The notes beneath the pieces were generated by a model that did not search any database, was not told the DNA's origin, and worked only from the letters and a program-made list of their open reading frames with translations. DNA of 64,000 nucleotides, taken from positions 535,230,682 through 535,294,681 of the forward strand of contig CM042684.1 in the NCBI GenBank assembly GCA_023614405.1. The letters run 5' to 3'. Of this stretch, positions 32,047 to 43,972 are shown one piece after another. A program made the translations under genes and the position numbers. The DNA is from Avena insularis (Eukaryota > Streptophyta > Magnoliopsida > Poales > Poaceae). How positions within the stretch are numbered: the first letter of the stretch is position 1; each line of letters begins with the position of its first letter.

Positions 32047-33485
32047 TCTTACCACCGTGGTGTTATGATTATGCCTTAGTACAAGTTCTTCTTTGACAGT
32101 ACTGTCTTAGCATAAGTTACTAACCCCAAGAAGCAACAAGGTTGTATAAAAGAGCTAGCATGTCCTGTCTCACCTTTCCCTGCCCTTAATTAAAACTCCA
32201 ATGTAAAAGCAGTTCACAGCAACATTATTACAGGGCTGCAATTAAAACTCATGTGTCCTGAATTTTGTTGATTTTTTGTGTGTAAATCTTATATCATGGG
32301 AACTTCTGATTGGTATGCTTACAACAGTAACGCAGTTGTATCCTAACATCAAGTTGGATAGCAGTTGTATCCTAACATCAAGTTGGATAGTAGTCTAAGT
32401 TCCTCTGGTTGGCTTCATGTCCTTTAAAGCCTTGTAGATGATCTTTCTTTGCTTTTTTAAGTGCTATTGTATCTGAATACTGAACATTTTTACACTCTGC
32501 TCTCCATTAGGATCAAGTAAATATGATTTCTACAATGCATGAAGTGGGAAGTTATGAATAAGAGCAATCATTCTACGCACCACCTTATTCGGAACTTCCT
32601 AGTGTATCAGGATCTGTAATATTCTAAACTTTCTAGTGTCTTTTTTGAGACTCAGGCTTCAGGTTGTAGTGTATACAGTGGCGGGAAGAGCGGCGACTGG
32701 TGGGCCATGACCGTGTGCCAGTCGGCCTAGCCCATACTGTCGTGCTGCATCACGATCTCGCCGCCGCCAAACACGTCCATGTTGTGTTGCCCGTGCTGCG
32801 TGAAGAAGCACTGGTCCATCGACAGTGCGGGCTGTGACGGTGGCGCGGTTGGCGTGGGACAGAGTGGCTGGCTGCACCTCGTCCGGGACTCCGGTTTGCT
32901 CTCCGCCCGCACGGCACGACTGGCGAGTCGGGGAAGTGTGCTGGCAGCCCCGGAGGCAGACGAAGGCGGTGTCATAGGACACCAGCCAAGGAGTCGGGGA
33001 AGCTAGCCGATCTTTCTTCTGTACCGCGTTTTTTGCTCGATGAAGCTAGCTGTCCTGGGTTTTTGGACCTGTCTGGGCTAATGTTGCTGCCACGAGTGGG
33101 CTGTTTGTGTCATACCCGTGTCCTGGACTGGCCTTCCCGCTTTGGTAGAGGTGTGCATCAGGAGCATGGGGACGAGGAAACAAAGGAGAAGAGTCCGGTG
33201 AGCTGCCACTTGATAGCAGGCTGATTAGCTACCGGTCGCTGTTTGGCAGGTGCTAGTCGGGCTGACAAACACCGGCGGAATCAAGTGGGGGAATCGTAGT
33301 TCCGTTTAATCAAAAGGGCACAAACGGCAAGTCCATGGGCAGCCGTGGGCGTGCCCACTTACAAGCATACCAAGGAGGGGTCATGTCATGTGTGCTGCCT
33401 TTTGCTTTTATGTATTCTGTCTACCATCTGCTTGTTTGCATGGTAGTTTGCTGCCGTGAGACTATAACGTCTGTTCTGCTTGCAG
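32047..33485. other. No clear gene; GC-rich minus-strand fragment at 32650-32980
   Basis: The minus frame SMDQCFFTQHGQHNMDVFGG, followed after a stop by ADWHTVMAHQSPLFPPLYTL, resembles the Gln/His-rich tail of a transcription factor, but no DNA-binding domain is present. The rest shows no domain. A 27-bp word (GCAGTTGTATCCTAACATCA plus AGTTGGA) is repeated near 32332-32388. Confidence 0.3.
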
Positions 33486-35349
33486 TCTATGCTAGATGTG
33501 CTGATATATGGAAGAATCGCTACCTTCGAGCTCTTCTGTCCTCGTGTGAGTTTATGTTCTGTTGCTCCGTATATTGTGTTAATCTAAGCGTGGTTTTCCT
33601 GTCAAAAGTAATTCCCTATCTGTTTCTCCCCTAGAGAATGAGACTCAGGACTTGCATTTTTATCGCCACGGAAAGATGCGAGTCCTGCGTCCTGCAGTGG
33701 GACTCACTAGATTTGGACTCTTTGCTCTGCTGGTATTTTTATCGCCATGGATAGTCAAAGGGGTGTTCACTGTCATGTGATCTTGTGGATCGTGTCCCGT
33801 ACATTGTTGCCAAGGTGACACCTTTCCATCCAGGCAGGCTGGGAAGTTTCCCACAATTGACTAACTGTGCCTAGAAAGCAGTGTTCTAAGAAGTGCTAGC
33901 CACTATGTTGGCGGGTCGCGTATAGTTGTTGATTATGTGGGCTAGAGAGGCAGGTCGAGAATACAGTTAAGCTGCACCTAGTTGGGTTTGGCGGCGGCAT
34001 GTTACAACAGTAATAGAGGGAGGCAGATTGATGAAGAAAGGTATATGGGCACCTTGGCGACCTTGGCGTCACACTGTGTTGGTAGAAAAAAAGCACATTG
34101 TCACAGATCCCTTCCAAGAGTTCTTACCGTGTATCGTATGAAATTATAATTTATCTGTATCATGTAGATCCATGGCATATGTTTCTGATCGCATTGGCCG
34201 ACCTATGGACAATGGGCAGGTACCACACTATTACATGTTTGAACTCCTTTACTAGGTTTCAAAATGATATTAAGTTCCTAATTTGAATTTCATGTATGTA
34301 CTAACAGAAGTGTCCTCTGTTTACCTCTTATGTTTAAAGCTAGAGCAACGGTAATATCATATGACCTTTGATATTATCCTTCACCTCTACGATGGATCCT
34401 AGTCATTACCGTACGTCTGTTCTGTTGAGATTTCTTATGTTCTGATTTCTTTCCTTGACGTGAATCTTTCTTTGACAACAAAGTACAGCTGAAGGAAGCT
34501 TTCAATATCAGGTACCAGTATGTCAGTAAATAACTAAATGGTTTTGCTGATTAAACCATTCGGTTAGGGATACATTCTGCTACTCTAGAAAGTTAGGCGG
34601 CATTCTATACCTAGAACTAGGAGCATGCTTTGCATGCTTTTACCGGGTTACTCGATGGGAGGAGTTCTTTTTTTTCTGCGAAAAACGCAAAGGACCTTTG
34701 CGTTTCATTTCATTGAACAGGTAGAGAAGTTGTTTACAATCCTCCTAGGAGGAACAAAGCCAAAACGAGATTACAACTCATTGAACACCCCAGGTGGTTG
34801 GCAGGATCTGGCCCTGAGCATGGCCTCGGTGGCACCACGGAGGCCACGGAGGTTTGTTGCGATGTTTCCAGGTCATCTAGGGCACGAGAAAGGCGATGTG
34901 AGGAATTCTTGCAGGGTCTTATTGTCTTCTGTTACAGGAAATCATAATGTACTTTGTTTCAATTTCTCAACTTTATATTTATGTTGCTTGACCTGCTATC
35001 ATTGTAGAGCATAAAATGTTTGAGGTTATTTTATTGTTTTTGTTTCACATGCTTGTTGGTCAAGGAAATCCCCGCCATTTCTCATGGCGGCTCAAAAATC
35101 GCACGGATATTTCCGTGCTTACGTCTGTTCTATAGTTACTGCCAGATGCATGATGATACAAGCTTATAGCCCACTTGTTGTAAGTTCATGATAGAGTTAA
35201 TGTTTCATGAAGGATAGTCTTTATTAAAATATTTGATCTGATTAACTTAGATGTCTTCCTTTTCTTTTGTCAGACTGGAAGAGCTTCAAGTATTGGACAT
35301 TAAGTTCCTGTATGGCTGTGTCAAACCTATGATAGTTGTCTCTTGCCAG
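33486..35349 (+). pseudogene. DDB1: DDB1-like gene fragment with introns
   Basis: DDB1 is the WD40-type adaptor of CUL4 E3 ubiquitin ligases. Exon remnants occur in the right order: 33486-33545 (MLDVLIYGRIATFELFCPR), 34168-34219 (MAYVSDRIGRPMDNGQ), a decayed piece around 34350-34410 (LHLYDG), 34471-34511 (FDNKVQLKEAFNIR) and 35274-35349 (LEELQVLDIKFLYGCVKPMI). Most keep AG/GT borders; the 34471 exon has lost its acceptor AG and the third is riddled with changes. The first exon and everything past the fifth piece (more than 800 residues of a normal DDB1) are missing. Introns are kept, so this is a DNA-level duplicate or a capture, not a retrocopy. Confidence 0.85.
34660..34898 (-). mobile_element. 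5'-truncated LINE 3' end in a DDB1 intron
   Basis: Read on the minus strand it ends in TTTGCGTTTTTCGCAGAAAA with an A tail (the T run at 34669-34676). It is preceded by a 3' UTR-like stretch with Leu-rich remnants. GAGGAGTTCTT at the left and GAGGAATTCTT at the right may be an imperfect target duplication. Confidence 0.5.
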
Positions 35350-37470
35350 GTTTCCTCAAGCTTCAATCTTTCTTACATCGCTTATAGTATCAAAGTCTAA
35401 ATCCAGCGGTACAAAGTTTGAACTACATCAATCGCAAAACAGTAGTCTAATGATGAATATGAGCTTCCTGTATTTACGCAGGGTTTGCCATTATTCTCAA
35501 CTGGAGGAAATACTACGAGTTAGTTTACACCTGTAATCCTTGGTGTTTCTGTATTTACTTTTTAAAGTGTAGTCTGGTCACAACTTGCAGTGCTTGACTT
35601 CTTGTAGGTGGTATATAATAGGTTACTCAGGGATGTTCGTAGGATTGAATCTCTAGATTGGTGTCTATCTTGTCCAATGATTTTATTTTTATTTAATATT
35701 CACAATTTGTGTTTTAGCTATGATATTCCTGTTTTTTTTAGATTTCTTGGTATACTCTAGTTCTTCACATTTTGATTAGATTAGCAAGTAAGATTGGCCA
35801 GAAACGGTAGCGACTCTTTTTTTGCAATTAGGCCCTGAAGTCTGTATCCTTTGGCAGCAATTGCTGCTCTGGATCGTACAGTGACAATCTCTGTTCCTGG
35901 CTGCTAGCTCCCTAGTTGAAGAACCAAGATCAGAGAGCCTAGAGGACAGAGGCTTCAGAGATTCTTGTGATGGGGGGGGGCATGATTTGACTTGGCTGTT
36001 CTCATTTAATCTGCAGCGGTGTAGGCATCACCACTGCTCTATTCCGTCTGCATATGTGTGGGGAAGAGGATGTGTGTGGGAGTAGGCTTTCTTGTGCCCT
36101 GGGGTCTGTTGCTTTTTTCCTTCCTCCCTGTGCAGGAGGTGGCCTCCTCCCCAAATCTCTGCCTGCATTTATGATGCTGCATGGTTCGTTTTGTGTCATC
36201 TGATTTGATATGGAGCTGCACTCGTAGCATGTAGCATAGGCACTTTTTTATTTCTAAGAAAACAATGGAGTTATTTGTGTGTTTTGTGATGGATGGATGT
36301 TTCATGGACTCACCCCCTGCTTCTTCCGCTTTAGGGAAGGGTGTCCCTAATTTCTGCTACTGTTGCCACTTTCTCTTTTGCATTTCCTAGGTCTGGTAGG
36401 TTAGTGTGTTGTTCCTTCAACCACCTGCATTGTCCCGAGAATATCTGTTAAGTGTGCTAAGGGGGGAGGGGGGGTGGGCGGCATTGCTAGGTGAGAATAT
36501 CTGTAACTCATGGTTCTTCACCTGTCTCTGCAATTTTGATTGATGTAGGATGGGCTTGCTTGTGTACTCATTCTTATACCTCGAGCTGAGAATTGCTGGA
36601 AGCTGACTGCTGCCTTTTATTTTTCTTCAGGTGTTTAGGGTGTATCTCTGAGGGGAGCGAGTTACTTTTAGTTCAGTTGAGTTTCGTCTGTTGTTACTTG
36701 TCAGCAGCAAAGAGCCAATGATAGAGAGTGCCATGGTTCAGAAGGTATCAATTTAGGTCCCTACTTGAGTTGTATAAATGTTCTTTTGATTGATCTTTTA
36801 CCTCCAAGTATTACTAAACTTTACCAAGTTCTATACTGACACGGTATTAACTTGTTGCAGGATCTGTACTGGGTAACGTGTATGCTTACAAGCTTCGGTT
36901 CCTGGTCATCTACTTCGAAGACTATAATTCACACGGAATGAAGATGAATTTACTGTTTCTTTTATGTGCTAAATAATCCAACAATTGTATTGTATTTCAT
37001 TCCCAATGTATGTTGACTGACTAGCTCATCTTGGTTGAGTTACATAATTATATTTCAGATTCTGAAATTAGAGAACTACAGATATAAGCAAAAATAAATA
37101 AAATCCCCAGTAGGGATGATTGGTAGTCATTACTGGTTCTTCCTCCTTCTGCTCTGTTGGAAGCATAGACAAGTTTTAAACATATTCATAACTATACCTC
37201 AGAATGCTTTGTAGAGCATAAAAATAAGCTGTTCAGCTTGAAGCCTTGAACATCTACACTGGTTATTGCCCTTGTTTCTTACCGTTGACATAACCATTAC
37301 CTGCTAAGAGGTAATACTACCAGTAGTTGTTAGATCAACATGAATTAATGGTCCATATTTGTTTAGGTGCACCTTTAGTTGTATTTTCTCATAAGCTAAG
37401 CAAGAGTCGAATTTCCTTTTAGTCTGTATCACATAGAAATATCAAGTTTTTTAACAATTATATAGTAAAT
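35350..37470. other. No gene recognised
   Basis: Intron-like, T-rich sequence downstream of the DDB1 fragment. A possible acceptor and short open stretch (36861-36940, DLYWVTCMLTSFGSW) matches nothing I know. No transposon ends were seen. The gypsy LTR begins abruptly at 37471. Confidence 0.3.
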
Positions 37471-38170
37471 GGTTTGATCAAAGGGGGACAGAGAGATTAA
37501 ATGGAGATCAATTGGGGCCAAAACCCTGTTCCAAACAGTGAGCTAGGATTAGAGGTATGATTCAGCCTGCCAAGTGTTTGATGAAATGGCCGCAAGAGAA
37601 AAAGTTTTGAATTTTGAGTTCAAAATTTTTGAGTGATCTCCACTAGTGCTAAGTAGTCTCTGGTTGCAAGGGTTTTGAAAATGGAGCTCAAATACATGGT
37701 TTTTGAAATAGGGGTGATCTATGCATATGCATTAGATTCAATTTTGAACTGCCATTTAAAATAGTTTCCAGAATGTTTTTAGAAGATCAAAAGGTGGGCC
37801 TTGGTACCTCATTATGTGTACTAGCAAGGGGTGCAAAGATCAAGAATTGTTTCTGTTAAGAATTGAGTACTAGGAATAGCCAAAGTAGGCATGAGAGTTA
37901 AATTTGTCCAAATGACCATTCCTTCATTTAAATTCTTTTTTATTTGATTTCTTTTAGGAAAAGTTTGGGAATGATGTAGATGATGTTTAAATCACCTAAG
38001 AAACATTTTAGAAGCAAAGGATCACACAATCATGGCAATTCCAAACAATTCCTATTTTAAATGCACACATATATGAATACTTTCATTTTAAATTTGGAAA
38101 AGTTTTTGTTAACCCCATTTTTGGATGATTTGATCATGATAAGCTTGGATTGAAGTTTTGGGATGTTACA
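37471..38170 (-). repeat. Truncated 3' LTR of gypsy copy A (700 bp)
   Basis: The minus strand begins TGTAACATCCCAAAACTTC at 38170. It is nearly identical to 52064-52762. It stops abruptly at TGGTTTGATC (37471), where the middle LTR continues for a further 2.9 kb, so the LTR end is lost here. Confidence 0.88.
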
Positions 38171-38187
38171 AACCTTCCCTCCTTAAA
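38171..38187 (-). other. Polypurine tract of gypsy copy A
   Basis: The minus strand reads TTTAAGGAGGGAAGGTT directly before the LTR start. The copy B equivalent is at 52763-52779 with GGGGGGAAGG. Confidence 0.75.
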
Positions 38188-38217
38188 TAAAATCTCGTCC
38201 CGAGATTTACAAGAAAA

Positions 38218-41200
38218 CTAGGAACTAAAGAGATGTGGGAACTCTGTCCTAGTGTGAACCTCGCGTTCCCAAGTAGCTTCCTCCTCGGTATGGTTGCTCC
38301 ACTGAATCTTGAGAAACTTGATACTCCTGGTCCTGGTGGTTCTGTAGGCTTCTTCTAAGATACGAATGGGTACTTCCCGATAGGTCAGGTCATTGTTGAT
38401 TTCCACTGCTCTGTGATCGATATTCTTGGAAACTTCAGTCTTCTCAGGCACTTCCAAGCATTTGCGAAGTAACGAGATATGGAACACATTGTGGATGGCT
38501 GACATCTCTTCAGGCAGTTCCAGTTGATACGATACTTCTCCTCGGCGGTTCAGAATCTTGAAAGGTCCGATATATCTGGGAGCTAACTTTCCCTTCAGAC
38601 TAAAGCGTTGAGTTCCCTTCAATGGTGAAACCTTGAGATATACGAAATCTCCGACATTGAAAGTCAGGTCTCTCCTTCTCTTGTCAGCATAGCTCTTCTA
38701 TCTGGATTGGGCGGTCTTGAGGTGCTCACGAACTTTGTGAACTTTCTCTTCTGCTTCTCGGAGAATGTCGGGTCCAAATATCTGACTCTCTCCTACTTGC
38801 GACCAATTGAAAGAGGTACGACACTTTCTTCCGTATAGGAATTCAAATGGTGCCATCTGCAAACTAGCTTGATAACTGTTCTTATATGAGAATTCTGCGA
38901 ACGGCAGGCAGTCTTCCCATTTTGATCCGTATTCCAACACACAAGCTCTAAGCATATCCTCTAAGATCTGGTTGACTCTCTCTGTTTGTCCATCGGTTTG
39001 CGGGTGATAAGCGGTACTGAAATTCAACTTGGTTCCTAAACCTTCCTGAACTTTCTGCCAAAATCTTGAAGTAAACTGGGTTCCTCGATCCCAAATCTGA
39101 TGGTCTTGGGGTTCCATGCAGACTAACAATTCTAGCAATGTACAACTCGCTAGTTTTGCACTTTGGTAGGTTGTCTTGGTGGTATGAAGTGGGCTACCTT
39201 GGATAGTCTATCAACTATGACCCAGATTGAGTCATTTCCCTACTAGAAGTAGGTAAACCGGTGATAAAGTCCATTCGACGGAATCCCATTTCCATTCGGA
39301 ATCGCAATGGTTGCAACAATCCTGCGGTCTCGATGCTCTGCCTTGACTCTTTGACAAATGTCACATTTGGCGATGTAGCTTCCGATCTCTCTCTTCATCT
39401 TGTGCCACCAAAATTGCTCTTTCAAATCCTGATACATCTTTGTTCCTCCGGGGTGGATAGAATAAAGAGTATCATGAGATTCCTTCATGATAATTTCCTT
39501 CAGCTCCGAATCTGCTGGTACACAGATACGTCCCTTGTACCACAGTACACCTTCTTCGTCTTCTGTGAATCCAGGTACTTTGCCTGTACCAATATGATGT
39601 TTGATTAATCGATACTTTCATTTCCCTTACGGGCTTCCTTGATTTGGCTAATCAACGTGGGTTGAAGTTCAATGCTACCTAGGAATCCTTTGCTAACTAA
39701 CTCAGTCCTGAACTGCTCCAACTCCTCATACAAACTTGGTTGCTTCTCTTTGATCATGGTGTTAAGCCTACACGGCAATCTGCTAAGAGCATCCGCTACC
39801 ACATTGGCTTTGCCGGGGTGATAGTGAATGTCAAGGTCATAATCGTTGATTAACTCTTTCCATCTTCTTTGCCTCATATTCAACTCCTTCTGGGTGAAGA
39901 TATACTTCAAGCTCTTATGATCTGAGTAAATCTCACAGCGATTACCCATCAAATAATGACGCCATGTCTTCAACGCTAGAACCACCGCTGCTAGCTCAAG
40001 ATCATGGGTCGGATAGTTCTGCTCATCTTGCTTCTGTTAGAGACAGATACGCGATGACTTTGCCTTCTTGCATCAATACACATCCTAGACCAATCTTGGA
40101 TGCATCACAATACACATCAAACGGCTTCTTGATATCTGGCATGATCAAAATTGGGGCTGATGTTGATCTCTTCTTCAGCTCCTGAAAACTGGCTTCACAC
40201 TTGTCTGTCCATTCAAACTTCTTGTCCTTCTTCAACAGTTGGGTCATTGGTCAGGCTATGCTTGAGAATCCTTCTACGAATTTGTGGTAGTATCTCGCTA
40301 ATCCTAGAAATGAACGAACTTGGGTTTGATTTGTTGGGGCTTCCCATTCTTCGACATCTTTGATCTTGGTGGGATTAACAGAGACTCCTCCGGCAGACAC
40401 AATATGTCCTAGGAATCCTACTTCTTTCAGCCAAAACTCACACTTGCTGAACTTGGCATATAACTGATGCTCTCTCAGGGTTTCTAGGATGATTCTCAGA
40501 TGTTTATCATGCTCTTCTTCTGACTTGGAGTAGATAAGGATGTCGTCGATAAACACAACTACAAACTTATCTAAGAAATTCATAAAGATCTTATTCATGA
40601 GATTCATGAAATAAGCAGGGGCATTGGTTAATCCAAAAGACATAACCGTATACTCGTATAAACCATAGCGAGTAGTAAAGGCGGTCTTCGGAATATCCGT
40701 CGCACGAATCTTAAGTTGGTGATAACCAGTCCTAAGATCAATCTTTGAGAATACCTGAGCTCCAGTCAACTGATCAAATAGATCCTCTATCTTTGGCAAG
40801 GGGTACCTGTTCTTGATGGTGAGATCATTCAACTTTCTGTAGTCTGTACACAGATGGTTGCCTCCATCTTTCTTGTTGACGAATAACACTGGTGATCTCC
40901 ATGGCGATGCACTTGGCTGAATCAAGTCGGTTGCAAACATGGCATCCAACTGCTTCTTTAGTTCTACTAAATCTGAGGGGTTCATGGTATAGGGTCTCTG
41001 GGCTATAGGTCCGGTTCCGGGGATTAGTTCGATAATGAACTCTATATCCCTATCCGGGGGCATACCTAGCAATTCATCTGGGAATACGTCGGGGTATTCA
41101 CAGACTACTCTGACTTGGTCAATGGTAGGTAGGGCTACACTTTTGTTGCATTTGAATTGACGGGGTAAGGTTTCAGAGATATGTTCTACTGTTATTCCAG

Positions 41201-41627
41201 AACTACTGGTCATGGTGATGGATCTCTTAGCACAGTCTATCAGTCCTTTGTGCCTTGACATCCAGTGCATACCTAGTACTACTTCCAAACCTTTGGTTCC
41301 AAGTACAATTAGGTTGGCATAAAAATCTATCCCATGTATTCTGATAGGTACAGCTTTGCAAAATTTTCTAGCTTTTGTAGTTGAACCGGGGATTTGAACT
41401 ATCATGACATGCTTCAGGTTGGTTGGGTGAATTTTACTAGTGCATACAAATTCTTCGGTGAAAAATGAATGTGATGCTCCAGAATCAAACAATACTCTTG
41501 CTAAAACTGAGTTGACAGAAAACATACCCAGCACTACATCTGGTGCTTCCTGGGCATCTTCTGCATTCATGTGTAAGAGACGACCGTTGCGGTTGTGCGG
41601 GTTCCCTAGGGCAAATCTCCTGCCTGG
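38218..41627 (-). pseudogene. Gypsy pol, copy A (protease, RT, RNase H, integrase, chromodomain-like end)
   Basis: In order from 41570: aspartic protease ([10 protein letters not shown], then [13 protein letters not shown]), reverse transcriptase ([28 protein letters not shown], catalytic FIDDILIYS near 40550), RNase H ([29 protein letters not shown]), integrase zinc finger (CDICQRVKAEH) and core (DRGTQFTSRFWQ, YHPQTDGQTERVNQ), then a C-terminal segment ILEEAYRTTRTRSIKFLKIQ and WSNHTEEEATWERE that looks like the chromodomain end of Tekay/Del-type chromoviruses. Frameshifts occur near 40023, 39600, 39240, 39150 and 38700, and a stop (SIA*PMTQ) sits at about 40248. Part of the damage is absent from copy B. 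Confidence 0.9.
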
Positions 41628-42668
41628 TTAAACACGACGCTGCTGCTGAGCTGGGGCATTCATAGGGGCATTGGAGGCAGTCTTCTTGGGACACTCATTG
41701 GAGTAGTGACCCTTCACTCCACACTCGAAACAAGTGATCTGGGACTTGTCCTTGACTGCAACAGGTACAGCATTGCTGCCAGTTCTGGGGGCAGTGTTGT
41801 TGTTGTTGCTCTTGGGAGGGGCATGGTTGAAGTTATTGGCGTTGCCGAAGTTGTGATTGTTTCCTCCGGGCTTCACATTTCCTCCGCTACAGTTGGGGTA
41901 GCTTGGGCAAGAATTTGGGGGTCGGTTGTTCCTTAGTGCATATCCTGGTGAGGGGTTGGGACTGTACTTCTGGTGACTACTGGATCCAGACTGCTGCATC
42001 ATACGACGCTTGCAGTTGTCGTTTGCCTGGTTAATCTTCCCTTCCATCTGAATGGCAGAGTCGACTAGCTCTTCAAGATCCTGGAAACGGATGTTGACGA
42101 GGACAGTCTGCATCTCATCATGTAGTCCGTTTAAGAATCTATCCTTCTTCTTGGCCTCCGTGTTGATTTCATCCGGTGCATATCTGGCAAGTGACAAGAA
42201 TTTGTCACGGTACTCTACTATAGTCAATCTTCCTTGCTTCAGTTCACGGAATTCATCTCTCATCCTGTTAACAAGACCTTGCGGCACGTGGGTGCGGCTG
42301 AACTTGACCTTGAATGCTTCCCAGGTCATCACCTGGCCATGGTTCATGTTGGGGACGCTATTCCACCAAGCTCTTGCATCTCCCGCCAGATAGTGAGTGG
42401 CGAAGAGAACTTTCTCATTCTAATCAACTCCTGCAACTTCTAGGTTGTTTTCCATGGTCTGTAACCAGTCATCAGCATCTAATGGGTTTTCAGATTGGTT
42501 GAAGATTGGGGGATTGGTGTTCTGAATTTTTTTGAGTTTAGATCCATGGTGATCCTGATTTCCATGTCCTTGGTTGTTGAGAGCCATTTGGGTGATCTGT
42601 TGCAATGTTGCCAAGTTGGCTTGACGCTCGGCCCTGCTTGCTTCATGGTCCGCGATGAGATTCTGCAA
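41628..42668 (-). pseudogene. Gypsy gag, copy A
   Basis: The frame has an N-terminal Gln-rich helix (SRAERQANLATLQQITQMAL) and the gag core (NPLDADDWLQTMENNLEV, then WEAFKVKFSRTHVPQGLVNR, LKQGRLTIVEYRDKFLSLAR). A basic Asn-rich linker and one zinc knuckle, CFECGVKGHYSNECP, follow. An in-frame stop after GVD at about 42420 is also present in copy B, so it predates the duplication. The stop at 41628 (TAA) replaces a sense codon, and gag and pol are otherwise in one frame, so the ancestor had a fused gag-pol. Confidence 0.88.
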
Positions 42669-42950
42669 GATCTACAGCATTGGGTCCTGCGATGAGCTGC
42701 TCCCTCCTTGGTTTCCACGAGTCATCTGAAGATTGAGATAGATATAGGGGTAAGAGGGAAATTCTAAGGTTCATGGTTTCGGGTTTTCAAAGCTACAACT
42801 TTGAGTTAGACTCTGGTTTTTCAACTAACTTCATTCTCATTCATGCAAGCAAGCACACGATACAACACACACCACAACAATCAAAGGGAAAACAGATGGT
42901 TTGAAGAACCATTCTGCAAACTACGATACAATGAGATGATACATCTCATG

Positions 42951-43742
42951 CTACGACAGTGCTCTAGTGCATCTACTCATCGTCGATGAAGTCGGAGTCT
43001 TCATCATCAGTGTAGAAGTCCACAGCATCCTCTGCCAGAAAATCATCATCGTTGCTGAGGTACGAATCCATATCTCCCTGGATGTCTTCTCCTTCATCAT
43101 CTTCTTCCTTGGCGGCAAGCTGAGCTTCCTGCTCCTTGACGGTCTCTCGAGGTCGGCCACCTTCTTGCAAAGACGGGCGATGGTGCGATCCCTCTTTGCA
43201 CGCTGGCGACGAAGAGACTGGTGATCTTGGATGAGCAGTGTGAAAGTCTGGGCCTTCTGGTCGGCAATTGCACGGTTCTGGTTGGCTAACTCTCTAGCAT
43301 TGTCCAGTTCCTGCTGTCGGTCATGAAGCAAGAAGTCAAGGTTCTCCACTTGGCGCCTCAACTCTGGGTGACTTGGCATCTCCATCGGCATTCCCATGAA
43401 GTCACGTCTTGCATAGTGGGCAAAACGGGTTCCTTGAATCTTGTTGACGCTGAGGGCACATAGACGTGCAAGGGCTTCATGCATTGCCCTGGCTAATCCA
43501 TCTAGCAAGTTGTTCTCTCTCACAGAGAACTGAATTCTCCCGGAAGTTGGTGCTTCAATGCTTCCTCGAAGATCTGCGGTGACTAGCCATTGTAGGTCTC
43601 CTCCTGGGGGTCCTGGAAGTTGAGCTCCAAGAAACTCCGGATGTGGGCATCCCAGTAATTCTGACAGGGAATCCAGATCCCTCTCAAAGATCAGCTGACC
43701 TCCGTTTCCCAACTGGTAAAACATGCTAAACTGAGTCTCCAT
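42951..43742 (-). CDS. Extra ORF upstream of gag in the gypsy element, copy A
   Basis: A 263-residue frame opens METQFSMFYQLGNGGQLIFE. It has an N-terminal globular-looking part (EFLGAQLPGPPGGDLQWLVT, then GLARAMHEALARLCAL and GTRFAHYARRDFMGMP), a long coiled coil (LRRQVENLDFLLHDRQQELD and on to ARLCKKVADLE) and, after a one-base frameshift at about 43142, a very acidic tail (EEDDEGEDIQGDMD, then FYTDDEDSDFIDDE, 42973-43100). Copy B lacks that frameshift (KTVKEQEAQL). Similar extra ORFs precede gag in other grass chromovirus-type elements; the function is unknown to me. Confidence 0.7.
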   Translation of the reverse strand: METQFSMFYQLGNGGQLIFERDLDSLSELLGCPHPEFLGAQLPGPPGGDLQWLVTADLRGSIEAPTSGRIQFSVRENNLLDGLARAMHEALARLCALSVNKIQGTRFAHYARRDFMGMPMEMPSHPELRRQVENLDFLLHDRQQELDNARELANQNRAIADQKAQTFTLLIQDHQSLRRQRAKRDRTIARLCKKVADLERPSRSRKLSLPPRKKMMKEKTSREIWIRTSATMMIFWQRMLWTSTLMMKTPTSSTMSRCTRALS

Positions 43743-43956
43743 CTACAAGAATTTAGGATGAGGAAATTAGTGAAGTGATCAAGTGTGTCAAATTTTAAGT
43801 AGTAATGTAAGAATTTTGAGAAACATGTATTTTTGAGAAACAATGAGTTCACAAGGGTAAGAGGGGAAATAGTTTTTCATAAATACTCACTTTGGTTTTG
43901 AAGCTAAGTTTTTGGTTTGGACGTCCATTCTAACTAGGGTCTCCTATGGTCAGGAT

Positions 43957-43972
43957 GGCTCTAATACCAACT
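43957..43972 (-). other. Primer binding site of gypsy copy A, tRNA-iMet type
   Basis: The minus strand reads TTGACA (LTR end), AG, then TTGGTATTAGAGCC, a variant of the initiator-Met tRNA complement. Copy B has the same at 58535-58550. Confidence 0.75.
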
